Shown: positions 24,869-31,123 of the stretch, in pieces
How the letters are laid out: each line of letters begins with the position of its first letter
Numbering within the stretch: the first letter of the stretch is position 1
Origin: a virus
IMG/VR virus record: IMGVR_UViG_3300025127_000144
Span: 1-31,322 of that record
Direction: 5' to 3' (one strand)
Length of the DNA: 31,322 bases
Made by a program: the position numbers and the translations under genes
The notes under the pieces: generated by a model
Databases searched by the model: none
The model's input: the letters and a program-made list of their open reading frames with translations, nothing else
What the model was told of the DNA's origin: nothing

Positions 24869-25621
24869 ATGGTTGTTGCCGAAATTCTTACAGGAATAGC
24901 ATTAGTACAGAAATCGGTTGACTTCATAAAATCTAATATAAACACAGTTTCGGATATTAAAGATATAGCCAAGCAGATAGATGGCTTTTTTGAAGGCGAG
25001 GCACAAATGAATAAGCGTCAAGGCAAAGGTCTTGGCATAAAAGAACAGTTTGGCATCGAATCAACTGCATCAGATTTTATAGATAGAAAACTACTTGAGG
25101 AGAGTAGAACCGAGCTAAAAAATATAATTAATCTCCGCTTCGGCCCGACTGCCTGGGATCAGATTCTTGCAGAAAGAGCTAACAGAATTAACGAGGCTAA
25201 AGAACAAGCTAGACTACAAAAGATAGAGGCTAAACAAAAACAAAAAGATTTGATAGATGCCCTTCAGACTATGGGTATTGTTTTTTGTGTACTTGCAGTC
25301 TTAGGTATATGTATTGTTTTAGCAATAAAAGCATACGCAGATGGCAAGATGTATAACGCACCTAAAGACTACACCTATAAGCAAAAAGTGTGGCAAGGTA
25401 AAATCAAAGAAAAAAAATATACAACTTGTAGATTAAAAAAAAGGCTAACATCCAAACATACAAATAAAAAAGCGTGTATTTATGAGGGCAATAATAGAAC
25501 ATATACGATGATGATTGAAACTTGGTGTCCTAAAAAATATAAATGTGAGATACAAAAACTAAGTTCAGATATGCCAAATATAGATCAAGTAATGGAAAGT
25601 TTGAGAAGTATATCTAAATAA
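24869..25621 (+). CDS. Membrane protein with cytoplasmic coiled coil and Cys-rich outer domain
   Basis: The N-terminal half is helical. LRFGPTAWDQILAERANRIN at 89-108 is a recognisable conserved block of marine-phage proteins of this layout. A charged helix (AKEQARLQKIEAKQKQ) leads to one membrane segment at about 134-156. The C-terminal domain has several Cys (CRLKKR, KKACIYEG, ETWCPKKYKCEI), suggesting disulphides outside the inner membrane. It is the last + strand gene. It could help DNA entry or superinfection control, but that is unsupported. Confidence 0.7.
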   Translation: MVVAEILTGIALVQKSVDFIKSNINTVSDIKDIAKQIDGFFEGEAQMNKRQGKGLGIKEQFGIESTASDFIDRKLLEESRTELKNIINLRFGPTAWDQILAERANRINEAKEQARLQKIEAKQKQKDLIDALQTMGIVFCVLAVLGICIVLAIKAYADGKMYNAPKDYTYKQKVWQGKIKEKKYTTCRLKKRLTSKHTNKKACIYEGNNRTYTMMIETWCPKKYKCEIQKLSSDMPNIDQVMESLRSISK

Positions 25622-26759
25622 AAGACATTTGACCATCATTGGGTCTGTTATATTTAGGATCATATGATTTATTATTGATACCTATATATTCATGAGAATA
25701 ACATATTCTATCTCTAGCTAAAGGTATAAGGCGTTTTTTATGATCATGTTTATCGCTACTTCTATCTTTTAGGTTGCTGACTGTAGCTCTCCACAGAGGC
25801 GATTTTTCTCTATATTCACCCATTCTTATATGTGATGTTTTAGAATAATATCTTACGTTTTGCTCTAACATAATCTCTCCAACTGCATCAGATATCCTAG
25901 TGCCAATACCTAAACCTTGAAAGTCAGGTAATACTACAGTCCTAGCCTCTCTCCATTTAAGCCTTGTGTCACCATCATATAATGGTGGTGTCCATCCAGG
26001 AAGCGATATAGTTGAAGAAAACCCAACAATTCTGTCACCCCATAAAGCCAAGTATACTTGTACAGACGATGGTAACTCTTCAGTTAAATAATGATGCTTT
26101 TTAAATAATTCCCAATATTTTTTTTGTCCTTTGACAATTCTAATTTCAATGGGTTGCCGAACTAACCCCCTTGATGCAAACTGCCTCACATCTGTATTGA
26201 AAACCCAATCAGGTTGTAACCATTCTAAAATATCATCATGACAAGTAGCCAAAACTATATTTTTTAATTTTTTACGTTTTACATATTTATATAAAGATAA
26301 TGAGCAAGATTTAGCTACATCTCTATTAACAACTGATGTAAACTCATCTATTACAATATTACTTCCTAATCGTCTAGCTAGATCACATCTAAAGCCTTCA
26401 CCATTAGATAAAACATTTCTAGGCTTTGCCCAAGTAGGCACTGTATTCAAACCAACTGCACCTAATCTTTCTATTGCATCTTCTACAGAATCAAAGTGTG
26501 AGGCTATGGTTTTATTATAATTCCAAACTAACTCTTGCTCTTCACCAAACTGTTTGAGCATAGATGATTTACCACTACCACTAGACCCATATATAACGCC
26601 AATAGAAAAGTCATTTTGTATTTTAGGAAAGTGTGGCACTGTAAATTCAGTTTTACCATCAAATTTGTAATCAAAGTTTTTGAATATTTCTTTATCAATA
26701 TCTGTTAGTTCAACTGTACTAGTCAAAACTGTATCTTGAAAATCAAATAAATCTCGCAT
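25614..26759 (-). CDS. ABC-type ATPase fused to a GNAT domain (Mom-like)
   Basis: The N-terminal half carries a Walker A loop GSSGSGKSS at 58-66, an ABC-like signature LSNGEGF at 117-123, Walker B NIVIDE at 134-139 and a switch His in ATCHDD at 171-176. Residues about 205-330 form a GNAT domain: YWELFKKHHYL, VGFSSTISLPG, VVLPDFQGLGIG at 275-286, and SPLWRATVSNL at 320-330. In phages this arrangement resembles Mu Mom-type acyltransferases, which alter adenine in phage DNA to block restriction. Whether this protein modifies DNA is inferred. Start: AGGAGAATA before ATG. An upstream terminator may limit expression. Confidence 0.8.
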   Translation of the reverse strand: MRDLFDFQDTVLTSTVELTDIDKEIFKNFDYKFDGKTEFTVPHFPKIQNDFSIGVIYGSSGSGKSSMLKQFGEEQELVWNYNKTIASHFDSVEDAIERLGAVGLNTVPTWAKPRNVLSNGEGFRCDLARRLGSNIVIDEFTSVVNRDVAKSCSLSLYKYVKRKKLKNIVLATCHDDILEWLQPDWVFNTDVRQFASRGLVRQPIEIRIVKGQKKYWELFKKHHYLTEELPSSVQVYLALWGDRIVGFSSTISLPGWTPPLYDGDTRLKWREARTVVLPDFQGLGIGTRISDAVGEIMLEQNVRYYSKTSHIRMGEYREKSPLWRATVSNLKDRSSDKHDHKKRLIPLARDRICYSHEYIGINNKSYDPKYNRPNDGQMSFI

Positions 26760-26777
26760 ATTATTCTCCTAGAATAA

Positions 26778-26798
26778 AAGGGAGCTTGACGCTCCCTT
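26778..26798 (-). terminator. Intrinsic terminator after the DUF932 gene
   Basis: On the minus strand AAGGGAGC and GCTCCCTT form a perfect 8-bp stem with a GTCAA loop, followed by TTATTCT, so four T in a row counting the stem end. This is a credible Rho-independent terminator. It lies only 3 bases past the DUF932 stop and 18 bases before the ABC-GNAT start, leaving no room for a new promoter. Partial read-through is therefore expected to feed the ATPase gene. Confidence 0.8.
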
Positions 26799-26801
26799 AT
26801 A

Positions 26802-27716
26802 TTATGCTACTTCTAGCTCTTTCCATTTCTTACTATTAATCATACTTCTTACATCATTTTGCCTACGTTGCTGAACTATATGATTATTAGTGCTATTAGC
26901 CTTTACATCACCAAGATGAGTTGACCATGCAGTTGCAGACTGATATGCACACCATAGAGAGCCTTTAGCACCATTTCTGCCATAATCACCCCTTCCATGT
27001 ATTTGAGCTACCTCTGCGTCATATAGACCCATTAAATGATATAGTTGCTTTTTATTAGTGTCTGACTGACCACTAGCAACCTTAATCTCATTTGCTTGGC
27101 TTTTAGCTATAGTAGATTTGAAAAGATCAATAACTTGCTGATCTTCTACTTTAGTATCCCACCACTTTTGGAAGTTTTTAGTTTCATCAGTTATAGCAGT
27201 AACTGCATTCTTAATCTTTTCATTAGACGCATCTACGTTAAAATGAGTAGTATGTCTGTTGGCAGTATAGGCGATCTTTTGACCACTAACCAAAGTATTA
27301 AAACATACTTGATTCATCCAACCAAAGAATGACTGAAACTTCCATTTGGCGTTGTAACTATTTCTAGCTACAAATTTAAGATATAAATTATGGTTACCAA
27401 CCTCTGCATGGTGTGCTGGAAGTAACAATTCCATCTTAGCCATAGCACCATTTTCGTAGGTATTGATGGTAATTTCATGATTTGAGAAATCTAGTCCACC
27501 ACTTTTCATAGCCTCAATAGCTCCACCAAATGCATCTACATGATGTATTGGCTTATACCTTGATCCTACTATACCCAATGGATCGCCATCTTGAGCACCC
27601 CACTGATCTAAGCGAACTACTTTTCTACCCATGTGTGAAGGGATACCTTGAATATCCCTCACATCTATTTCAAATGATACGTCTTGTAACGCTTCTTGTA
27701 ATTTTGTATCTAACAT
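26802..27716 (-). CDS. DUF932 phage/plasmid-like protein
   Basis: The 304-residue protein matches the DUF932 (phage/plasmid-like protein) family. VGSRYKPIHHVDAFGGAIEA, the ENGAMAKMELLLP region, and NSYNAKWKFQSFFGWMNQVCFNT are the conserved blocks. Members are common on plasmids and phages, but their biochemical role is unknown. The start shares a base with the previous stop (TAATG), and GGGAG lies upstream. It forms a unit with the small gene before it, led by the promoter at 28.1 kb. Confidence 0.82.
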   Translation of the reverse strand: MLDTKLQEALQDVSFEIDVRDIQGIPSHMGRKVVRLDQWGAQDGDPLGIVGSRYKPIHHVDAFGGAIEAMKSGGLDFSNHEITINTYENGAMAKMELLLPAHHAEVGNHNLYLKFVARNSYNAKWKFQSFFGWMNQVCFNTLVSGQKIAYTANRHTTHFNVDASNEKIKNAVTAITDETKNFQKWWDTKVEDQQVIDLFKSTIAKSQANEIKVASGQSDTNKKQLYHLMGLYDAEVAQIHGRGDYGRNGAKGSLWCAYQSATAWSTHLGDVKANSTNNHIVQQRRQNDVRSMINSKKWKELEVA

Positions 27717-28099
27717 TATGCCACTCCCGCTAGTTTAAATAATTTATTGTGCTTGAAACCTATGTTGAACTCAAAAGCTAGTTGATCGCCACCATAGTAC
27801 TTATCGTGCTCTAAACCATCTGCCTCAAGTATCCATCTGATTGCAGTTCTGTAGTTTTTAGCACCTAGCTTACAAGTGTCTTTTATTCTCTTAGCTAGAT
27901 TAGATACATTGTCAGCTTTAATTCTAGCTTCTTCTGCATCGTTCTTGACCATATCGTCAATAAGGTCATCCCAAATTTTTTGTTTGGCATCGTCTGTGCC
28001 ACAGTTCCAATGAAACCAAAAAGAGTTAGAAGGTCTATGACCCCAAGCATCTTTATGTAAATCTGAAACTGTTTCATCGCAAAAAGTATATTTAGTCAT
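27716..28099 (-). CDS. Conserved phage protein of unknown function, 127 aa
   Basis: This is the first gene of the promoter-28.1 kb unit. It starts YTFCDETVSDLHKDAWGHRP. A charged helical middle (DDLIDDMVKNDAEEARIKAD) is followed by NYRTAIRWILEADG and a C-terminus with YYGGDQLAFEF. I have seen similar small proteins in many phages, without a function. GGAGAAATAA precedes the ATG within the shared ACGA-AACAAAA leader. Its stop overlaps the DUF932 start. Confidence 0.75.
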   Translation of the reverse strand: MTKYTFCDETVSDLHKDAWGHRPSNSFWFHWNCGTDDAKQKIWDDLIDDMVKNDAEEARIKADNVSNLAKRIKDTCKLGAKNYRTAIRWILEADGLEHDKYYGGDQLAFEFNIGFKHNKLFKLAGVA

Positions 28100-28125
28100 T
28101 TATTTCTCCAATTTTTGTTAATCGT
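28100..28125 (-). promoter_or_regulatory. Shared leader motif with ribosome site (copy 1)
   Basis: On the minus strand the 26 bases before the 127-residue gene read ACGA, then AACAAAAAT, then GGAGAAA. The same elements with nearly equal spacing occur before the genes starting at 29621 and 29299. The SD part explains translation, but the conserved ACGA and AACAAAA portions suggest an added control or enhancer element. Confidence 0.6.
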
Positions 28126-28134
28126 TATTTTATT

Positions 28135-28166
28135 AATATAATAAATGTATATACATAAGTCAACCC
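28135..28166 (-). promoter_or_regulatory. Leftward sigma70-type promoter P1 with palindrome
   Basis: On the minus strand -35 is TTGACT (28163-28158) and -10 is TATATT (28140-28135), with a 17-base spacer. The spacer holds a perfect 12-bp palindrome, ATGTATATACAT (28145-28156), well placed for a repressor. 28145-28166 matches 29771-29792 at 19 of 22 bases. It drives the 127-residue and DUF932 genes and, past the terminator, the ABC-GNAT gene. Confidence 0.75.
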
Positions 28167-28180
28167 ATAAAAAGAGTTTT

Positions 28181-28366
28181 TTATATTTTTTTAACAAAAT
28201 CTAATTTAGCATAAATTATGTTGGTTATTCTGATGAAGTTATCTACTGCTTTTACTTTTTCTTCCTCTGATAATCTTTCGTTTAAAATATCAGCTTTATG
28301 CTTTTGTAGTAGCTTTCTTAAATATATAACTTCATCAGATGACTCTTTGAGCATAAATTTTACCAT
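28181..28366 (-). CDS. Small helical protein, 61 aa
   Basis: GAGGAT sits before the ATG, 9 bases after the preceding gene. The protein is charged and helical (SSDEVIYLRKLLQKHK, RLSEEEKVKAVDNFIRITN), with no motif. It is the last gene of the P2 unit and ends about 15 bases before P1. It could be a regulatory or antitoxin-like protein, but nothing specific shows this. Confidence 0.6.
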   Translation of the reverse strand: MVKFMLKESSDEVIYLRKLLQKHKADILNERLSEEEKVKAVDNFIRITNIIYAKLDFVKKI

Positions 28367-28375
28367 AATGTATCC

Positions 28376-28639
28376 TCAATCATATAAAAAATCTCCTTGC
28401 ATTGGATCGTGGGTTAGTGGCTTAAAAGTTATATTAACTAACTTATAAGTGCCTTTGAATTTAGATTGTATAGGTTTTGGATTAGGTTTCAAAGTTTTTA
28501 GCTCATCTACGCTGAGTTGCATTTTTTTACCATCATGGGTAATTATTAGTCCACCCATGTTGATTGCCTTTGTCACTTCATAATCTCTAACACTAACGTA
28601 TTTACCTTGCCATAGCTTAGTTACTACTCTTTGATACAT
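28376..28639 (-). CDS. Hypothetical protein, 87 aa
   Basis: AGGAGA precedes the ATG inside the stop region of the upstream gene. The protein has beta-type segments (RVVTKLWQGKYVSVRDYEV, GGLIITHDGKKMQLSVDEL) and a Lys/Pro-rich middle. No family is recognised. The position in a packed leftward operon supports it as a real early gene. Confidence 0.65.
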   Translation of the reverse strand: MYQRVVTKLWQGKYVSVRDYEVTKAINMGGLIITHDGKKMQLSVDELKTLKPNPKPIQSKFKGTYKLVNITFKPLTHDPMQGDFLYD

Positions 28640-28648
28640 TATTGTCTC

Positions 28649-28945
28649 CTATTTTTTTTTCTTTTCATATTGAGTTATGTTTGATTCAGCCATCAAACCT
28701 TGTAGTCTGTTTTCAAGACCATCTAATAATTGATCAGACATTTCGTGGTAATACCCATCCAACTGCCTATACATATGTATTAGCCTTATCAATTGATTAA
28801 TCTCAGTAAACGTAAGTAATGATCTATCTAACCTACTTATATTTCTATTAATTTTGTTACATTGATCATGGCAAAACTCATCACTATATGCTCTTTTTAG
28901 ATGTGTGGCAGTTGCCTTAATGCTTTCACTAATTCTATTTCTCAT
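28649..28945 (-). CDS. Helical hypothetical protein, 98 aa
   Basis: The start overlaps the stop of the 45-residue membrane peptide (ATGA), and TTGGAG lies upstream. The protein has a basic helical start (RNRISESIKATATHLKRAY), two Cys (FCHDQCNK), a Leu/Tyr-rich helix (INQLIRLIHMYRQLDGYYHE) and a Lys-rich end. It is not recognised. The CHDQC pair might bind metal. Confidence 0.62.
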   Translation of the reverse strand: MRNRISESIKATATHLKRAYSDEFCHDQCNKINRNISRLDRSLLTFTEINQLIRLIHMYRQLDGYYHEMSDQLLDGLENRLQGLMAESNITQYEKKKK

Positions 28946-29079
28946 ATCGTCACTCCAAAGTTGGTGTTAAAACAAGCATTATCAATTAGGCATACAAACC
29001 ATAAAAGATAATAAAAAAAGAACATGGTAGCTATAGCACCTACTATAGCCACCAATAATTTTATGATACTAAGCAACAT
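28942..29079 (-). CDS. Small membrane peptide, 45 aa
   Basis: It reads 45 codons from ATG (29079) to TGA (28944-28942) and fills what looks like an empty gap. It overlaps the upstream gene by 11 bases and the next gene by ATGA. One strongly hydrophobic segment (KLLVAIVGAIATMFFFYYLL) covers most of the peptide. An AGGG site lies 5 bases upstream. Its role is unknown; membrane peptides near early genes can affect superinfection or host membranes. Confidence 0.62.
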   Translation of the reverse strand: MLLSIIKLLVAIVGAIATMFFFYYLLWFVCLIDNACFNTNFGVTI

Positions 29080-29299
29080 CAAAACCCTTGCCTTTCATGA
29101 AATTCTCATACTCCTTATAAGTCATTTCATCAGCTTTAGTTTGCTCTTCTATTAGCTTAGTTTTCTCAGCTAACATCTTTTTTACTGACTTTAGAGCTTG
29201 ATTAATAAAGTAACCATCTGCACCATATATTGCTCTGTGACAGTTTAGATCCTTTTCAATTCTTTCTAAAGTAGTGGCATCTCTAAGTAAATCGTTCAT
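29069..29299 (-). CDS. Helical hypothetical protein, 76 aa
   Basis: It has the shared ACGA-AACAAAA-AGGAGAAA leader. The protein is helical and charged (DATTLERIEKDLNCHRAIYG, INQALKSVKKMLAEKTKLIEE) and ends EYENFMKGKGFDVA. No family is recognised. It is coupled to the 45-residue membrane peptide by overlap. Confidence 0.65.
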   Translation of the reverse strand: MNDLLRDATTLERIEKDLNCHRAIYGADGYFINQALKSVKKMLAEKTKLIEEQTKADEMTYKEYENFMKGKGFDVA

Positions 29300-29326
29300 A
29301 TCTTTTCTCCTATTTTTGTTGTTCGT
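29300..29326 (-). promoter_or_regulatory. Shared leader motif with ribosome site (copy 2)
   Basis: The minus-strand bases before the 76-residue gene repeat the pattern ACGA, AACAAAAAT, AGGAGAAA, 27 bases before the ATG. This copy overlaps the end of the 103-residue gene (codons for NEQQK and the stop), so the DNA serves both coding and leader roles. Confidence 0.55.
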
Positions 29327-29621
29327 TACTTAAATCGTTATTTTTAATATAGTCATATAATGAAACTACATCATCCATTACATAAACTATTTCTACTTCT
29401 TCACAGATGTTTAGAAAATAATAACATCCCTTGAAAAAATTTTTGAAATACATTTTAGTTGGTAATCCATTCCCATCCATTACACTCATGTTTTTGATGG
29501 CATTGTTTGTTGGAAAGTATCTAATAAAATGTAAATCATTATTATCTTTGTCTTTACCTTTAAGATAATAGATATCTTGACTTTCAAAACCTTCTTTTAT
29601 CTTCTTAATTAAATCTTCCAT
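29310..29621 (-). CDS. Hypothetical protein, 103 aa
   Basis: This is the first gene of the P2 unit, behind a long leader and the shared TTGGAGAAA site. The protein is mixed alpha/beta with many aromatics (YYLKGKDKDNNDLHFIRYF, YFKNFFKGCYYFLN) and a closing EVEIVYVMDDVVSLYDYI. There is no recognised family. A long 5' leader with hairpins suggests control of its translation. Confidence 0.65.
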   Translation of the reverse strand: MEDLIKKIKEGFESQDIYYLKGKDKDNNDLHFIRYFPTNNAIKNMSVMDGNGLPTKMYFKNFFKGCYYFLNICEEVEIVYVMDDVVSLYDYIKNNDLSNEQQK

Positions 29622-29648
29622 TTTTTTTCTCCAAATTTTGTTTTTCGT
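29622..29648 (-). promoter_or_regulatory. Shared leader motif with ribosome site (copy 3)
   Basis: Minus-strand bases before the 103-residue gene read ACGA, AACAAAATT, GGAGAAA. It is placed 27 bases from the ATG, like the other two copies. Together the three define a recurring early-gene leader in this phage. Confidence 0.6.
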
Positions 29649-29654
29649 TATGTT

Positions 29655-29686
29655 AGTGAGTTTTTATTTTAAGACCAAAACCCACT
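29655..29686 (-). promoter_or_regulatory. Ten-pair RNA hairpin in the P2 leader
   Basis: On the minus-strand RNA, AGTGGGTTTT pairs with AAAACTCACT (nine Watson-Crick pairs and one G-U) around a 12-base loop. It ends about 33 bases before the start codon and has no U-run, so it is not a terminator. A second hairpin lies upstream at 29714-29729. Regulatory function is inferred. Confidence 0.5.
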
Positions 29687-29713
29687 TAGAAAATGTCTTG
29701 CGATTTCAATTTT

Positions 29714-29729
29714 GTTTTAAGTCTAAAAC
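29714..29729 (-). promoter_or_regulatory. Six-pair RNA hairpin in the P2 leader
   Basis: GTTTTA and TAAAAC pair around a four-base GACT loop on the minus strand. The surrounding sequence (TTTTAAGNCNAAAAC) recurs at about 29667-29681, giving an imperfect direct repeat 45 bases apart. This could be a protein-binding repeat or an RNA element. Confidence 0.4.
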
Positions 29730-29760
29730 TGGGAGCTACTCTCAAAACGACTATACTTAT

Positions 29761-29792
29761 TATATAATTTATGTAGATATAAAAGTCAACCC
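29761..29792 (-). promoter_or_regulatory. Leftward sigma70-type promoter P2
   Basis: On the minus strand TTGACT (29789-29784) is 17 bases from TATATA (29766-29761) and 19 from a perfect TATAAT (29764-29759). It shares 19 of 22 bases with P1, but its spacer palindrome is broken (ATGTAGATAT). It sits in the largest gap of the leftward side (29622-29810) and should transcribe the unit from the 103-residue to the 61-residue gene. Confidence 0.7.
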
Positions 29793-29810
29793 TTTTAAAA
29801 TGTTTTTTTA

Positions 29811-30149
29811 TTATAATTTTATAGCTCTATAATTTGCTGACATAGTTTGCCATGCATCTATCTTGGCTTGGGATGCCTCTCTTAGAAAAGATAGCTTGGT
29901 ATCTAGCTCTATAGCCATCTGCAAAGCTCTAAGATGTTTTTGATATTCATCACTAGCATACGCCTCTCTTTCTTGTGCAGAGACTGGCAAATCTACATGA
30001 TCTTTCATGATGAGTGCCTTGAGAGATTTCCTAAATTCCTCTAAATACCTACGATTCGCTCTAGCGGCTGCCGCCTCTTTTGCAGTATCTCTTAAATAGT
30101 CTACTGCTTGTTGGACTTGTTTTTCTGTAATAATTGGTTGTTCATTCAT
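29811..30149 (-). CDS. Conserved phage protein of unknown function, 112 aa
   Basis: The start overlaps the HNH gene's stop (ATGA). The protein is almost entirely helical, with AAAARANRRYLEEFRKSLKALI, PVSAQEREAYASDEYQKHL and SFLREASQAKIDAWQTM. I recognise this layout from small proteins beside nuclease or recombination genes in other phages, but its role is unknown. It could be a DNA-binding or recombination accessory protein. Confidence 0.72.
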   Translation of the reverse strand: MNEQPIITEKQVQQAVDYLRDTAKEAAAARANRRYLEEFRKSLKALIMKDHVDLPVSAQEREAYASDEYQKHLRALQMAIELDTKLSFLREASQAKIDAWQTMSANYRAIKL

Positions 30150-30484
30150 TTTTTAAATCTTTCTTCATTGTATGGGGAAATATTCCACCAATATTCTGCA
30201 GTCTTCCTTCCAAAGTCTCTTTTTTTATTCTGAGAAACCCAAAAGCTATCTTCATCTCCTTGTTGGTCATGTAGCTTGGAGTGATGATAATAACATAGTG
30301 GCACTACATTATTATCACTAGCTTTCATTCCCATGCCTCTCTTGCCTTCATATGGCTTTAAAAGGTGGTGTGCTTGTACATTACCTCTGCACCAATCAGA
30401 TGAAAAGGTAAGGCAACATCTTTGCTTTGCTACATATTCCAAATGTCTTTTGCTTTTGATTCGTTTAGACTTAGGAATAAGCAT
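30146..30484 (-). CDS. HNH endonuclease-like protein
   Basis: I start at ATG 30484, directly after the lipoprotein stop; an in-frame ATG at 30508 overlaps that gene more. The core reads RCCLTFSSDWCRGNVQAHHLL, then NNVVPLCYYHHSKLHDQQGD. His in AHH and in HHSKLH provide the HNH metal site, and Cys pairs may hold zinc. These small HNH proteins often sit near recombination genes in phages. No ribosome site stands out, so coupling is likely. Confidence 0.78.
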   Translation of the reverse strand: MLIPKSKRIKSKRHLEYVAKQRCCLTFSSDWCRGNVQAHHLLKPYEGKRGMGMKASDNNVVPLCYYHHSKLHDQQGDEDSFWVSQNKKRDFGRKTAEYWWNISPYNEERFKK

Positions 30485-30485
30485 T

Positions 30486-30728
30486 TTAGTGCCCCAACTT
30501 TGGAGCACAAGTTATATCTGCAACCATAGGTATAGGTTTGTCATTTATATATCTTTTACTAAAAAATAATATTGGTCGTAAGTTTGCAGATTTACAATCT
30601 TCTATTGCATTTATAACTTCTTGCCTATGCATAAGGTGCTCTTTCTTTTCTACGATTATATCTGTATTAGGTTTAGAGCTACAAGCAGATGCAACTAAAA
30701 TTATTAGTAAACTACCAACCAATTTCAT
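30486..30728 (-). CDS. Phage-encoded lipoprotein, 80 aa
   Basis: I choose ATG 30728 with GGAG six bases upstream; earlier in-frame Met codons are less well placed. The N-terminus MKLVGSLLIILVASACSS is a lipoprotein signal with a lipobox-like VASAC and cleavage before the Cys. The mature part is short and charged, with two more Cys. It overlaps the upstream gene by 17 bases. Roles could include superinfection exclusion or envelope modification; none is proven. Confidence 0.7.
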   Translation of the reverse strand: MKLVGSLLIILVASACSSKPNTDIIVEKKEHLMHRQEVINAIEDCKSANLRPILFFSKRYINDKPIPMVADITCAPKLGH

Positions 30729-31122
30729 CTTCATCTCCATTGTTGTTATAAACTGTATTTCTTTCACTGTTTGGATCAGTGTAGGAGCTATCTGATGAAA
30801 ACTCTCTAACTTTCAAACTAGTGTATGGGTTTCCAGCCTCTGATATTTCTTTCCAAGCGGAGATAGTCATAGCACCACTGTCTTTGATCTTATTAACTAC
30901 ACCCTTTGCATTTGGCGATTTATCAGACTGTTTATCCTCATTTTTCTTGAGAGTGCCAATAGCTCTATATAATTCTACCATAGGCTGACCATCTTTGTTT
31001 TTACGACTAACGCCAATGATACGTTGCTCCTCACCCTCAATATTAAGTTTACCTTGTTGAATGATTTTCCAATCATCTGAATTTTTATATAATATTCCAG
31101 AATTTGTATTATCTTTACTCAT
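30712..31122 (-). CDS. Putative SSB-like protein with acidic tail, 136 aa
   Basis: The body is beta-type: DWKIIQQGKLNIEGEEQRIIGV, MVELYRAIGTL and TISAWKEISEAGNPYTSLKVREF, the last resembling DUF736-type strands. It ends in an acidic GDEDEIGW tail, similar in style to SSB C-terminal tails that recruit partners. A DNA-binding OB-type role fits the early gene neighbourhood, but no exact family match is visible. GGGAGAATAAA precedes the ATG. Confidence 0.55.
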   Translation of the reverse strand: MSKDNTNSGILYKNSDDWKIIQQGKLNIEGEEQRIIGVSRKNKDGQPMVELYRAIGTLKKNEDKQSDKSPNAKGVVNKIKDSGAMTISAWKEISEAGNPYTSLKVREFSSDSSYTDPNSERNTVYNNNGDEDEIGW

Positions 31123-31123
31123 T

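Noticed and set aside
27096-27332. 78-residue + strand frame opposite DUF932
   Set aside because: It lies in the antisense of a conserved DUF932 gene and has no promoter or start signal.
29638-29832. 64-residue + strand frame across the P2 promoter region
   Set aside because: It has no ribosome site, runs through the promoter and hairpins, is opposite to all neighbours, and reads as aromatic and low-complexity.
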